Positions 34,658 to 43,510 of a stretch of DNA of 64,000 nucleotides are shown here, piece after piece. The notes beneath the pieces were generated by a model that saw only the letters and a program-made list of their open reading frames with translations, did no database searches and was not told where the DNA came from. How positions within the stretch are numbered: position 1 is the first letter of the stretch; each line of letters begins with the position of its first letter. Source of the stretch: an uncultured Bacteroidales bacterium (lineage in GTDB: Bacteria; Bacteroidota; Bacteroidia; Bacteroidales; Paludibacteraceae); contig CALFTM010000057.1 of the NCBI GenBank assembly GCA_937916355.1, forward strand, positions 1-64,000, in the 5' to 3' direction. The translations under genes and the position numbers were made by a program.

Positions 34658-35527
34658 ATGAAAGATACCGAAGAAATACTTAAAAAAGTACGCAAGATCG
34701 AAATAAAGACGCGTGGACTCTCCAAAAACATCTTCGCTGGAGAGTACCACACCGCCTTTAAAGGTCGTGGTATGACTTTCTCGGAGGTTCGTGAATACCA
34801 ATATGGAGATGACATCAGGAATATCGACTGGAATGTGACCGCCCGCTTCAACAAGCCCTACATCAAGGTGTTTGAAGAGGAGCGTGAAATGACAATGATG
34901 TTACTCGTCGATGTCTCCGCCAGTGGGGAGTTCGGAACTACCACCCAAATCAAAAGGGATATGCTGGCGGAAATTGCTGCGACCATCGCCTTTTCTGCCA
35001 TCCAAAATAATGATAAAATCGGGGTCATCTTCTTTTCGGACAGAATCGAAAAGTTCATCCCTCCTCAAAAAGGAAAAAAACATGTGCTATACATCATTAG
35101 GGAACTTTTAGGTTTTGAACCAGAAAGCAAGCGGACTGACATACAAGGTGCGTTGCAATATCTTACCAATGCAATAAAAAAACATTGCACCGCCTTCCTC
35201 ATTTCCGATTTCATCAGCGATGATTTTTCAAAATCCCTCGTCATCGCCAATAGAAAGCATGATGTTGTCGCGCTCCAAATATACGATAAAAGAGAACGTC
35301 AACTCCCTTCTGTTGGTTTGATCAAGTTGAAGGATGCGGAGAATGGTACAGACCTTTGGGTTGACACCTCCGACAAAAGGGTGCGCTTAGCATACGAGAA
35401 GAATTGGAGTGAACGACAAGAGAGACTGAAACAACACTTCTCTCAAAGTGGTGTGAACTCCATTTCAATCGCCACAGACGAAGATTACGTTAAAGCGTTA
35501 ATAAAACTTTTCAAACAGCGGTCTTAA
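34658..35527 (+). CDS. DUF58 domain protein
   Basis: This 289-residue cytoplasmic protein carries the DUF58 signature FKGRGMTFSEVREYQYGDDI followed by RNIDWNVTARFNKPYIK (residues about 32-68) and a VWA-like domain with DVSASGEFG and SDFISDDFS. DUF58 proteins always travel with MoxR ATPases and are thought to be client or adaptor VWA proteins. It lies 48 bases after moxR and 27 before the next gene. Confidence 0.93.
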   Translation: MKDTEEILKKVRKIEIKTRGLSKNIFAGEYHTAFKGRGMTFSEVREYQYGDDIRNIDWNVTARFNKPYIKVFEEEREMTMMLLVDVSASGEFGTTTQIKRDMLAEIAATIAFSAIQNNDKIGVIFFSDRIEKFIPPQKGKKHVLYIIRELLGFEPESKRTDIQGALQYLTNAIKKHCTAFLISDFISDDFSKSLVIANRKHDVVALQIYDKRERQLPSVGLIKLKDAENGTDLWVDTSDKRVRLAYEKNWSERQERLKQHFSQSGVNSISIATDEDYVKALIKLFKQRS

Positions 35528-35554
35528 TCAACACCGCCTCGTAAATTAGAACTC

Positions 35555-36559
35555 ATGAAAAGGAAAAAATTATATTTTCTGCTTTTTATATTTTCTCTTT
35601 TTGGTTGCCTGAACTCTTTCGCTCAGGTTGTGACGGTCAGTGCGACGATCGACTCCTCTGACATCAAAATCGGAGAACAACGACGCATCAGGTTGGAAAT
35701 GGTCCAGCCTCAAAATATGCAAGTGCAGTTCCCTGTCGTCAGCCTGACAGATACACTGGTTCCGGGAGTGGAAGTCATCTCCGCATCCAAATTGGACACG
35801 ATTGTCGAGACAGCCACCTCAATCAAGGTGTATCAAGACATAATCGTAACCTCCTTCGACACCGGGAAATATGTAATTCCTCCATTCCTTTTTGTTACTA
35901 AACTAAAAAAATTGAACACGGAGAAATTATTCCTAAATGTTTCGACTGTTGACGCAGACTTCGAGAGTTCGGAAATCACAGACATCAATAAAAACTACGA
36001 TCCGGGATTTAATTGGGTTAGACTTCTACTCTACCTATCCATCCCGGTGCTGCTCCTCTGCTTAGCTTTCATCGGTTACATCGTATACCAGTTCTACAAA
36101 CAGAAGAAACTGGAAGAGCAGGAACAGGTAGTAAAGGTAGACAACCGGCCTCCTCATGAGATCGCATTACAAGAATTGGATGAGATCCAAGAACAGAAGA
36201 TTTGGAAACAAGGTTTCACAAAGCAATACTACACGAACATCACCGATACTTTGCGTGAATATTTTGAGAAGAGATTCGATATTTCTGCAAAGGAGATGAC
36301 CTCCACAGAGATATTAGATTCCTTAAAATACAATCGAGACACCGAGAACGTGTACAACGTCATGAGGCAGATTTTCTACACTTCCGACATGGTGAAGTTC
36401 GCAAAACAAGAGCCTTCTCAAGAAGAGAATGAGCTTAGCATCCTGAATGCATACCGTATTGTGAACGAAACGAAAAAAAATCCAACGACGGAACAGATCA
36501 TCGACAATCTACAAGGGACTGCCAACAATGTATCATCAGAACCTCGAAAAGATAATTAG
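35555..36559 (+). CDS. Bat-operon membrane protein with periplasmic domain
   Basis: The 334-residue protein has a signal peptide or anchor (KLYFLLFIFSLFGCLNSFAQ), a periplasmic beta domain of about 130 residues like part of BatD (VVTVSATIDSSDIKIGEQRR), one transmembrane segment (LLLYLSIPVLLLCLAFIGYI, about 150-172) and a cytoplasmic helical region of about 150 residues. This gene sits between DUF58 and batA in Bacteroidales Bat operons and has no accepted name. It ends two bases before the batA start. Confidence 0.85.
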   Translation: MKRKKLYFLLFIFSLFGCLNSFAQVVTVSATIDSSDIKIGEQRRIRLEMVQPQNMQVQFPVVSLTDTLVPGVEVISASKLDTIVETATSIKVYQDIIVTSFDTGKYVIPPFLFVTKLKKLNTEKLFLNVSTVDADFESSEITDINKNYDPGFNWVRLLLYLSIPVLLLCLAFIGYIVYQFYKQKKLEEQEQVVKVDNRPPHEIALQELDEIQEQKIWKQGFTKQYYTNITDTLREYFEKRFDISAKEMTSTEILDSLKYNRDTENVYNVMRQIFYTSDMVKFAKQEPSQEENELSILNAYRIVNETKKNPTTEQIIDNLQGTANNVSSEPRKDN

Positions 36560-36561
36560 AC

Positions 36562-37734
36562 ATGAGCAACGACATGAATAATAAAAATAAAACAGGGGCT
36601 CTCCGCAAATACGGAGTTGTCGCCCTCTTCATCGCCGCCATACTCCTTCTGATGGTGCTGCTGACCAAACTCAGTTCGTTCCTTGTGGAAAACAGTAGCG
36701 AAACCGGAGAGTCGGTAGACCAACTTTCAATGCCAAGTCTAAATGGTGTGGAGTTTTTGCACCCTTCCTACCTTTATCTCCTTTTACTACTCATCCCCAT
36801 CATCGGCTGGTACATATATAGGAGAAAAAGAGTAACAGCAAACTTACAACTCTCCACAACAGAGGCGTTCTTCGACGTGCCTAAGAGTTACAAATATTAT
36901 TTACTACATCTCCCTTTCGTGTTGAGAATCCTTGCGTTGGCGATGTTAATCATTGTTTTGGCTCGTCCTCAATCTTCTGACAACTGGCAGAATAAAAATG
37001 TGGAAGGAATCGACATCATCATGGCGATGGATATTTCAGGAAGTATGATTATAGAAGACTTGAAACCAAACCGTTTAGAAGCAGCCAAGTCTGTAGGGGT
37101 TGAATTCATATCTTCTCGTCCGAACGACAATATCGGAATCGTAGTCTTTGCAGGGGAAAGTTTCACACAAAGTCCGCTAACCACCGACAAAAACTCTTTA
37201 GTGGGATTAATGAACAGCCTCTCCTTCAACATGGTGGATGTAGATGGCACGGCCATTGGGTTGGGATTGGCAAATGCAGTAAACCGCATTAAAGACAGTC
37301 AGGCGAAATCGAAGGTTATCATTCTATTGACGGACGGTTCCAACAACGCAGGAGAAATCGACCCTTTGACAGCCGCAGAGATTGCCGCCACCTACAATAT
37401 CAGAGTCTACACCATCGGTGTGGGAACAAAAGGAGAAGCTCCCTTCCCCGTACAAACTGTATATGGCGTACAACGACAAATGGTAAAAGTAGAGATTGAC
37501 GAAAAGACCTTGACGGATATTGCGGAAAAGACTAACGGAAAATATTTCCGCGCAACCGACAATAAATCGCTGAAGGCTATTTACCAAGAGATCGACCAAT
37601 TAGAAAAAACAAAGATTTCTGTTACAGAGTATAGTAAAAAAGATGAACGATTCTTCCCGTTCGCTATCATCGCAATACTACTGCTTCTCTGCGAGGTAAT
37701 CTTGAGAAACACAATATTGAGACATATCCCATAA
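36562..37734 (+). CDS. batA: BatA, VWA-domain membrane protein
   Basis: BatA is an inner-membrane protein with a VWA domain facing the periplasm or cytoplasm, linked to aerotolerance in Bacteroides. The MIDAS motif is complete (DISGS, D157-S161), with the T of the distal metal site in the GTAIG segment. Transmembrane helices flank the VWA domain, the last at about 368-385. Unusually, about 55 residues with an additional helix (VVALFIAAILLLMVLLTKLS) precede the normal family start near HPSYLYLLLLL. Length is 390. It is two bases after the preceding gene. Confidence 0.92.
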   Translation: MSNDMNNKNKTGALRKYGVVALFIAAILLLMVLLTKLSSFLVENSSETGESVDQLSMPSLNGVEFLHPSYLYLLLLLIPIIGWYIYRRKRVTANLQLSTTEAFFDVPKSYKYYLLHLPFVLRILALAMLIIVLARPQSSDNWQNKNVEGIDIIMAMDISGSMIIEDLKPNRLEAAKSVGVEFISSRPNDNIGIVVFAGESFTQSPLTTDKNSLVGLMNSLSFNMVDVDGTAIGLGLANAVNRIKDSQAKSKVIILLTDGSNNAGEIDPLTAAEIAATYNIRVYTIGVGTKGEAPFPVQTVYGVQRQMVKVEIDEKTLTDIAEKTNGKYFRATDNKSLKAIYQEIDQLEKTKISVTEYSKKDERFFPFAIIAILLLLCEVILRNTILRHIP

Positions 37735-37776
37735 GTAGTCCCATGTTTTTTAGTAACCATCTGAAAAATTTTGATT

Positions 37777-38802
37777 ATGCTATTTAGATTCGCAAATCCA
37801 CAATATTTGTATTTGTTGGTACTTATACCTGCCCTACTCGGTCTCTTCCTCTATGTAAGGGAGAGCAGGAAGAAAAGGCTGAAGGAATTTGGAGACCCTG
37901 CATTACTAAAAGACTTGATGCCGGGGGTATCAAACTTTCGTCAACACCTGAAATTCTACATTCCATTGTTGGCGTTGGCTGCAATCATCATCGTGGCTGC
38001 TCGTCCGCAATTCGGTTCTAAATTAGACATTGTAAAAAGGAAAGGTTTGGAAGTTATGGTTGCGCTCGATATTTCCAACTCCATGTTGGCTGAAGACATC
38101 GTCCCTAATCGTCTGGAAAAATCGAAACAAATGCTCAACCGACTTTTAGACGGGTTGAACAACGACAAGTTTGGTATTGTGGTCTTTGCCGGACATCCAT
38201 ATACTCAACTTCCTATCACATCCGACTACAGTTCTGCCAAAACTTTCATTTCGACAATCGAACCGGGACTTATCAGACAACAAGGAACAGCCATCGGTGC
38301 CGCACTCGAAATGTGTGCGAAATCTTTTTCTGAGGAGGATAACAAAGGCAAATCCATCATTATCATTACCGATGGAGAAAACCATGAGGACGATGCGGTA
38401 GGAATCGCAAAAAAGATCACCGCATCTGGCGTTCAGATCAACGTAATCGGTATCGGAAAACCTTCAGGTGCACCCATCCCAACAATCGCAGGAGGCAACA
38501 CTTTCAAGAAGGACAAAAATGGCAACACTGTGATTTCAAAATTGAACGAAACAATGTGCCAAGAAATCGCAAAAGCCGGAAATGGAATCTACGTCCGTGC
38601 AGACAACACCAACAACGCCATGCGAATCTTACAATCCGAACTACAAAAAATCTCAAAAGACGAAGTGGAGAAAAAAATATATTCCGAATATAATGAACAA
38701 TTCCCTGCCATCGCATGGTTCGCACTGATCCTGCTTGTCATAGAAATATTCATTTTAGAGAGGAAGAATGGTCTGTTCCGAAACTTCAAGCTATTTGACT
38801 AA
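37777..38802 (+). CDS. batB: BatB, VWA-domain membrane protein
   Basis: BatB is the paralog and likely partner of BatA. The ATG at 37777 gives 341 residues beginning MLFRFANPQYLYLLVLIPAL, the family start; a TTG two codons upstream is less likely. The MIDAS motif DISNS is at D98-S102, and a C-terminal helix (IAWFALILLVIEIFILE) anchors it. It lies 42 bases after batA and 32 before batC. Confidence 0.93.
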   Translation: MLFRFANPQYLYLLVLIPALLGLFLYVRESRKKRLKEFGDPALLKDLMPGVSNFRQHLKFYIPLLALAAIIIVAARPQFGSKLDIVKRKGLEVMVALDISNSMLAEDIVPNRLEKSKQMLNRLLDGLNNDKFGIVVFAGHPYTQLPITSDYSSAKTFISTIEPGLIRQQGTAIGAALEMCAKSFSEEDNKGKSIIIITDGENHEDDAVGIAKKITASGVQINVIGIGKPSGAPIPTIAGGNTFKKDKNGNTVISKLNETMCQEIAKAGNGIYVRADNTNNAMRILQSELQKISKDEVEKKIYSEYNEQFPAIAWFALILLVIEIFILERKNGLFRNFKLFD

Positions 38803-38834
38803 ATCATCATTTTTCAGTTTTTTTTATTGGCTAT

Positions 38835-39749
38835 ATGGATAAAAAAAGTATCATAAAAATATGTATCGCAGCTTCGATATTGCTGATATTGGCAATCCTC
38901 CTCATCAGCAACCATCATGAATTGTCTTTTAATCAAACAGACGATTATATCGAAGAAGGAAACGATAAATTTGACGCACAAGAGTTTGATAACGCTAAAA
39001 TCAAATACATAGGGGCTCTAAACACTGACCCTTCAAGTACGGGAGCGTTGTACAACATGGCAAATGCAGACTATAGAAACCAGAGTTATAAAATGGCAGA
39101 CTCTACGCTAAGCAAAGCTGCCCTAACCTGTAAAAAAGAGGAAACCTCCGAAGAAGAGAAAGAACTCATATCCGAAATATTCCATAACAAAGGGAATGCC
39201 GGATTGAAAAAAATTCCTTCCATCAGAGAGTTCTTAGGAGATAGCGAAGCCCTAACGAATCAAATTGATTCAGCCCAAGAAAGCGTAGATGCAAAAAAAT
39301 TGGAGGAAGTCAAAAAGAACCTGCTTGCGCTAACAAAACAAGCGAGGTCTAAAGAGTTGCCCGAATGGTTAAAACAAGTAAACAAGTCCATCAATGACTA
39401 CAAAGAGGCATTGAGACACGACCCCAAAAACGACAGCACCCGTTTCAACCTCGCCTATGCTCAACACTACAAAAAACTCTTAGAAGAAGAGATATCGCAG
39501 TCAAGTCAAGGTCAACAAAACCCGCAGCAAGACCAACAACAAAAACAAGACCAAGACCAAAAACAGGATGAACAAAAACCAGAAGAGCAAAAGAAGGATG
39601 AGGAGCAACAACAGAATCAGAACCAAATGTCAAAAGAAAATGCAGAACAGATTCTGAAAGCGTTGGAACAAGAGGAAAAAGAGAAGATGAAGAAGAAGAA
39701 AAGACAATCAGAAGAATCTTCTCCTTTCAACATAGAAAAAGACTGGTAA
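38835..39749 (+). CDS. batC: BatC, TPR protein with Gln/Lys/Glu-rich tail
   Basis: The 304-residue protein has an N-terminal membrane anchor (IKICIAASILLILAILLI), then TPR motifs (YIEEGNDKFDAQEFDNAKIK, NSINDYKEALRHDPKN region), and a C-terminal low-complexity tail of Gln, Lys, Glu and Asp before the ending SSPFNIEKDW. TPRs point to protein contacts within the Bat complex in the periplasm. It lies 32 bases after batB. A hairpin follows the gene. Confidence 0.9.
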   Translation: MDKKSIIKICIAASILLILAILLISNHHELSFNQTDDYIEEGNDKFDAQEFDNAKIKYIGALNTDPSSTGALYNMANADYRNQSYKMADSTLSKAALTCKKEETSEEEKELISEIFHNKGNAGLKKIPSIREFLGDSEALTNQIDSAQESVDAKKLEEVKKNLLALTKQARSKELPEWLKQVNKSINDYKEALRHDPKNDSTRFNLAYAQHYKKLLEEEISQSSQGQQNPQQDQQQKQDQDQKQDEQKPEEQKKDEEQQQNQNQMSKENAEQILKALEQEEKEKMKKKKRQSEESSPFNIEKDW

Positions 39750-39778
39750 ACGCTGGTCGCATTTTTGCAACGATTTAA

Positions 39779-39810
39779 CAGAGGGTGAGAAAAAAAACGC
39801 TCACTCTCTT
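39779..39810 (+). terminator. Hairpin between batC and batD
   Basis: AGAGGGTGAG and CTCACTCTCT pair over 10 bases with one G-U around an A-rich loop. The following T tract is short. It may attenuate readthrough from batC. Confidence 0.5.
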
Positions 39811-39831
39811 TAAAAAGAAAGACGATTGTTA

Positions 39832-39839
39832 TAATTTTG
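39832..39839 (+). promoter_or_regulatory. -7 element for batD-batE
   Basis: TAATTTTG matches TAnnTTTG, with TTTA at 39809-39812 as a possible -33 box 19 bases away. It suggests batD-batE has its own transcript. Confidence 0.55.
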
Positions 39840-39862
39840 CAAAGATTTGATAGAAAAAGAAT

Positions 39863-41704
39863 ATGAAACGAATAATTTTAGTTCTACTTACCTTAACGTT
39901 GGGACTCATCAACGTTGTTGCGAATGATGTCACGTTCAAAGCTTCAGCACCTCAGGCAGTGGCAGTGGGGCAGAAATTTTATCTTCAATACAACATTACC
40001 AATGCAGATCCTTCCGATTTTCAAGAACCTGACATGAGTAAATTCTCTGTCCTGATGGGACCTGAAAAAAGTACAGGAAAACAGGTTCAGATAATCAACG
40101 GAAAGTATAGTTCCACCTTCAATGTTGCGTACACCTATGTTTTAGTTGCGCAAAAGGAGGGTACGTTTACACTCTCCCCTGCTCGCTTTACTCATAACGG
40201 GAAAACAATGATGTCCAATTCATTGACAATCAAAGTTATGCCAGAAAACACAGCAAATAGCAACGCTCAATCTTCGCAGTATTCACATGAACAAATGCAA
40301 TCGTCATCTACAGGAATATCTGATGAAGATCTATTCTGTGTAGCGGAATATAACAGAAAAAAAGTATGCGAACAAGATCAGATCATAACCAACATCATCT
40401 TGTACCACAAAGGTAACATACGAGAATATACAAATCTTAAATTCCCAGAATACAACGGTTTTATCTGCCAAGATATTGAAATAAAAGATGAAGAGAGAAA
40501 CCTCGGTGTAAAAGTTTACAATGGAAAAAAATATTATGCGTACTTGCTGAAAAAGGCGGTGCTATTCCCTCAACGTTCTGGAAAACTTGACATTGAAGAT
40601 GGAAAGATGACCGTCATCGCACAAGTATCCCGAAGAAGGAGAAGTTTTTGGGATGATGAATTTTTCAGCGGAATGGCTCAAAACGTAAAGAAAGATTTAG
40701 TCATCAAAGGAACAAAAATAGATGTTACCCCTCTCCCTACCAATGGAAAAAAAGATGATTTCAGCGGAGGTGTAGGTTCTTTTAAAGTGGAGTCTTCAAT
40801 CAACTCTTCCACAATCAAGGCAAATGAGGCTCTCAACCTGAAAATAAAAATAACAGGTTCGGGTAACATCAAATACATTAAAGAGCCAGTGATTGACTTC
40901 CCTAAGGATTTCGAGATTTACGACCCAAAAGTCACCAATAAAATAAAAGCCACAGACAATGGCGTTTCGGGAACGAAAGAGATCGAGTACTTGGTCATTC
41001 CTCGTTTTGCAGGAAATTATGAGATTCCTGCCGCTACATTCTCCTATTTTGACCCTAAATCAAAAACTTACAAAACGCTTTCCACTGAGGCCTACTCAGT
41101 GACTGTGGAAAAAGGAGAAGCGACGGGAGAGAGCTCCTCTGCTGTTGTATCAAACTACAACAACAAAGAGGATGTGAAATTCCTCGGGAAAGACATCCGT
41201 TTCATCAACAGTGAGGATACAAATGTAAAATCGAATGCACGTCCGTTCTTTGGCACAACAGCGTTCTATTTGTGGCTAATCATTCCACTCTGTATTTTCA
41301 TCACTCTCTTTATTCTCTACAGAAAACAGCTTAAAGAGAATGCCAACATCACATTAGTGAAGAACAAGAGAGCGAACAAGTTGGCGACCAAACGTCTCAA
41401 AAAGGCACAACAACATCTGAAAGCGGATGAAAAAGAGGCCTACTACGAAGAGGTTTTGAAGGCATTGTGGGGATACACCAGCGACAAATTGAACATTCCT
41501 GTCGCCGAATTGGACAAGGACAACATCGAAGCGAAACTCTCCCAACACCATGTGGGCGAAGAGGTCGTGAAAGAGTTTATGAATATCCTCAACACTTGCG
41601 AGTTCGCACGATTCGCACCTACAAGTGGACATGGAGAAATGGACACTCTCTACGAAAATGTAGTGGAGTTGATCAGCACACTTGAAGACCAAATAAAAAA
41701 ATAA
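39863..41704 (+). CDS. batD: BatD, oxygen-tolerance membrane protein
   Basis: The 613-residue protein has a signal peptide (MKRIILVLLTLTLGLINVVA), a large periplasmic region of repeated beta domains (DVTFKASAPQAVAVGQKFYL; SSINSSTIKANEALNLKIKI) and a transmembrane helix (TAFYLWLIIPLCIFITLFIL, about 465-488), followed by a cytoplasmic helical domain. This is the standard BatD layout. It directly precedes batE by 19 bases. Confidence 0.94.
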   Translation: MKRIILVLLTLTLGLINVVANDVTFKASAPQAVAVGQKFYLQYNITNADPSDFQEPDMSKFSVLMGPEKSTGKQVQIINGKYSSTFNVAYTYVLVAQKEGTFTLSPARFTHNGKTMMSNSLTIKVMPENTANSNAQSSQYSHEQMQSSSTGISDEDLFCVAEYNRKKVCEQDQIITNIILYHKGNIREYTNLKFPEYNGFICQDIEIKDEERNLGVKVYNGKKYYAYLLKKAVLFPQRSGKLDIEDGKMTVIAQVSRRRRSFWDDEFFSGMAQNVKKDLVIKGTKIDVTPLPTNGKKDDFSGGVGSFKVESSINSSTIKANEALNLKIKITGSGNIKYIKEPVIDFPKDFEIYDPKVTNKIKATDNGVSGTKEIEYLVIPRFAGNYEIPAATFSYFDPKSKTYKTLSTEAYSVTVEKGEATGESSSAVVSNYNNKEDVKFLGKDIRFINSEDTNVKSNARPFFGTTAFYLWLIIPLCIFITLFILYRKQLKENANITLVKNKRANKLATKRLKKAQQHLKADEKEAYYEEVLKALWGYTSDKLNIPVAELDKDNIEAKLSQHHVGEEVVKEFMNILNTCEFARFAPTSGHGEMDTLYENVVELISTLEDQIKK

Positions 41705-41723
41705 CCATCAAAGTTTTGTCATC

Positions 41724-42476
41724 ATGAAATTTAGTATCATATCTTTTATACTTGCCTTGCTATCTTTCTCCCTCAACGCCGCTGAGTCAAGAAAATTAGT
41801 AGAGGCAAACCAAATGTACACAAAGGAGAACTACAAAGCTGCAGATTCTCTATACCAACAGGTTTTAGAACAAGAGGGTGTTTCGGCTGCAGTGTACTAT
41901 AATTTAGGTAACACAAAATACAAGTTGGGGGAAATTGCACCTGCAATCCTCAACTATGAAAGGGCATTGAAACTGGATCCAAACAACGAAGACATTCTCT
42001 TCAATTTGGAAATGGCACAACACAAAACGACAGACAAAATCGAACACCTCGACAAATTCTTTTTAGAGGAGTGGAACAAGTCGATTCAAGGTTTGTTCTC
42101 ATCTGATGGTTGGTCATATCTTACAATCATCTGTTTTATTGCCTTACTGACTGGAATTGCGCTCTACTTCTTTGGAAAGAATACTACGTTGAGGAAAATC
42201 GCTTTCTTTGGAAGCATCCTTCTTCTATTAGCATTCATCATCTCTTTTGTCTACGCAAAGAAACAAAAGGATGCACAAATCATCCATGACACCGCCATCA
42301 TCTTTGCCCCATCTGTCACTTGCAAGGGGTCTCCTGATGCGGGAGGCACAGACCTCTTCCTCCTACACGAGGGTACAAAGGTTAATGTGAAAAGCAAACT
42401 CAATGGCTGGGTGGAAATTCAAATGATGGATGGGAATGTAGGCTGGATTCCTGAAAAAGATTTGGAAATCATCTAA
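41724..42476 (+). CDS. batE: BatE, TPR and SH3-like domain protein
   Basis: The 250-residue protein has a signal peptide, TPR repeats (VYYNLGNTKYKLGEIAPAIL; YERALKLDPNNEDILFNLEM), two transmembrane helices (about 132-150 and 157-178) and a C-terminal SH3-like domain (GTKVNVKSKLNGWVEIQMMD, WIPEKDLEII). It closes the Bat operon. Its stop codon overlaps the end of the convergent AraC gene by eight bases. Confidence 0.93.
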   Translation: MKFSIISFILALLSFSLNAAESRKLVEANQMYTKENYKAADSLYQQVLEQEGVSAAVYYNLGNTKYKLGEIAPAILNYERALKLDPNNEDILFNLEMAQHKTTDKIEHLDKFFLEEWNKSIQGLFSSDGWSYLTIICFIALLTGIALYFFGKNTTLRKIAFFGSILLLLAFIISFVYAKKQKDAQIIHDTAIIFAPSVTCKGSPDAGGTDLFLLHEGTKVNVKSKLNGWVEIQMMDGNVGWIPEKDLEII

Positions 42477-43338
42477 AATCACTAACGTTCTGACGATAAG
42501 AGAAAGGAGAACATCCTGATTTTCGTTTGAAAAACTTTCCAAAAGAAGATTGATCGGAGAAGTTCAATTGTGAGGCAACCTCTTGTATAGACAAATTTGA
42601 CTGACTCAACAAAGACTTGGCTTCTCCATACAACATCTCATAAATAAAATCGGAGGGGGTTCTTCCCGTAACCTTTTTCACTATCAACGTGAGGTAATGT
42701 GCGGATAGGTGCAACTTAGAAGCATAATACTCCACGTTGTGTTCTTTTCTATAATACTTCATCAACAATTCAATGAAGTTTCGGGTTATCATCTCCTGAC
42801 GACTCAACGGCTCTGTCTCATTCTGTTGCGAAAACCGCCGTTCAAAATAATCACTATAATCCAAGTAGAATGCAATAAGCGCATTCAAAACCATCTCTTT
42901 GTAATAGTAGTGTCCCGTGTTTTGAAGTGCAGATACAAGACTCTCTTTTCGTAACAACAAATGTGCCATCTCCTCCTCAGACAAAGTTAAAATCGGATTG
43001 CGAAACAAGCGAACTGAATATTTCATACGAATGGGAATGATTTCGGCTGGGTCATATTTTTCCATAAATTCTCTCGAATTAAACAAACAAAAACAGTCAA
43101 AATCATCGCTCACCTCAACCATTTCGTAGAGGTGGGAGCTGAGCATCACCACACTATTACATGACAATGCATAATTTTTATAATTAACGGAGATTCGTGC
43201 ATGACCCGACAATACCAACATCATCACATTCACATTCCAATATCTCCATGAAGTAAAATCAACGACTACAGATTGCCCATGAAACTCCTTGTACGACAAA
43301 GATGCTGAATCTTCTGCTACTGTTTTAAAATGAATCAT
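42469..43338 (-). CDS. AraC-family transcriptional regulator
   Basis: The 289-residue regulator has an N-terminal cupin-like sensing domain and two C-terminal helix-turn-helix motifs (YYASKLHLSAHYLTLIVKKV, then VASQLNFSDQSSFGKFFKRK with SGCSPFSYR). It is divergent from the efflux operon with 172 bases between start codons, which suggests local control of efflux. Direct repeats that could be its sites lie at 43388-43434. The inducing ligand is unknown. Confidence 0.93.
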   Translation of the reverse strand: MIHFKTVAEDSASLSYKEFHGQSVVVDFTSWRYWNVNVMMLVLSGHARISVNYKNYALSCNSVVMLSSHLYEMVEVSDDFDCFCLFNSREFMEKYDPAEIIPIRMKYSVRLFRNPILTLSEEEMAHLLLRKESLVSALQNTGHYYYKEMVLNALIAFYLDYSDYFERRFSQQNETEPLSRQEMITRNFIELLMKYYRKEHNVEYYASKLHLSAHYLTLIVKKVTGRTPSDFIYEMLYGEAKSLLSQSNLSIQEVASQLNFSDQSSFGKFFKRKSGCSPFSYRQNVSDFR

Positions 43339-43387
43339 AAAAACACCATTTCTTTTTTTACAAATTTACCAATAAATCCAGAATATT

Positions 43388-43434
43388 CATGTTAAACAAA
43401 CATATTTTTAACTATATATGTCCATATTAAACCA
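43388..43434. promoter_or_regulatory. Possible AraC operator: two direct repeats 35 bases apart
   Basis: CATGTTAAACAA (43388-43399) and CATATTAAACCA (43423-43434) agree at 10 of 12 positions in the same orientation. They lie in the divergent AraC/efflux intergenic region, upstream of a -7-like CAACTTTG at 43478-43485. AraC proteins usually bind direct half-sites, but spacing here is longer than two turns. Confidence 0.4.
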
Positions 43435-43510
43435 ATTTTGGAAAAGATAGAATGATTTACAAAACAAAAAAAAGAGACAACTTTGCACACTAATTAACGA
43501 AATGACATAA

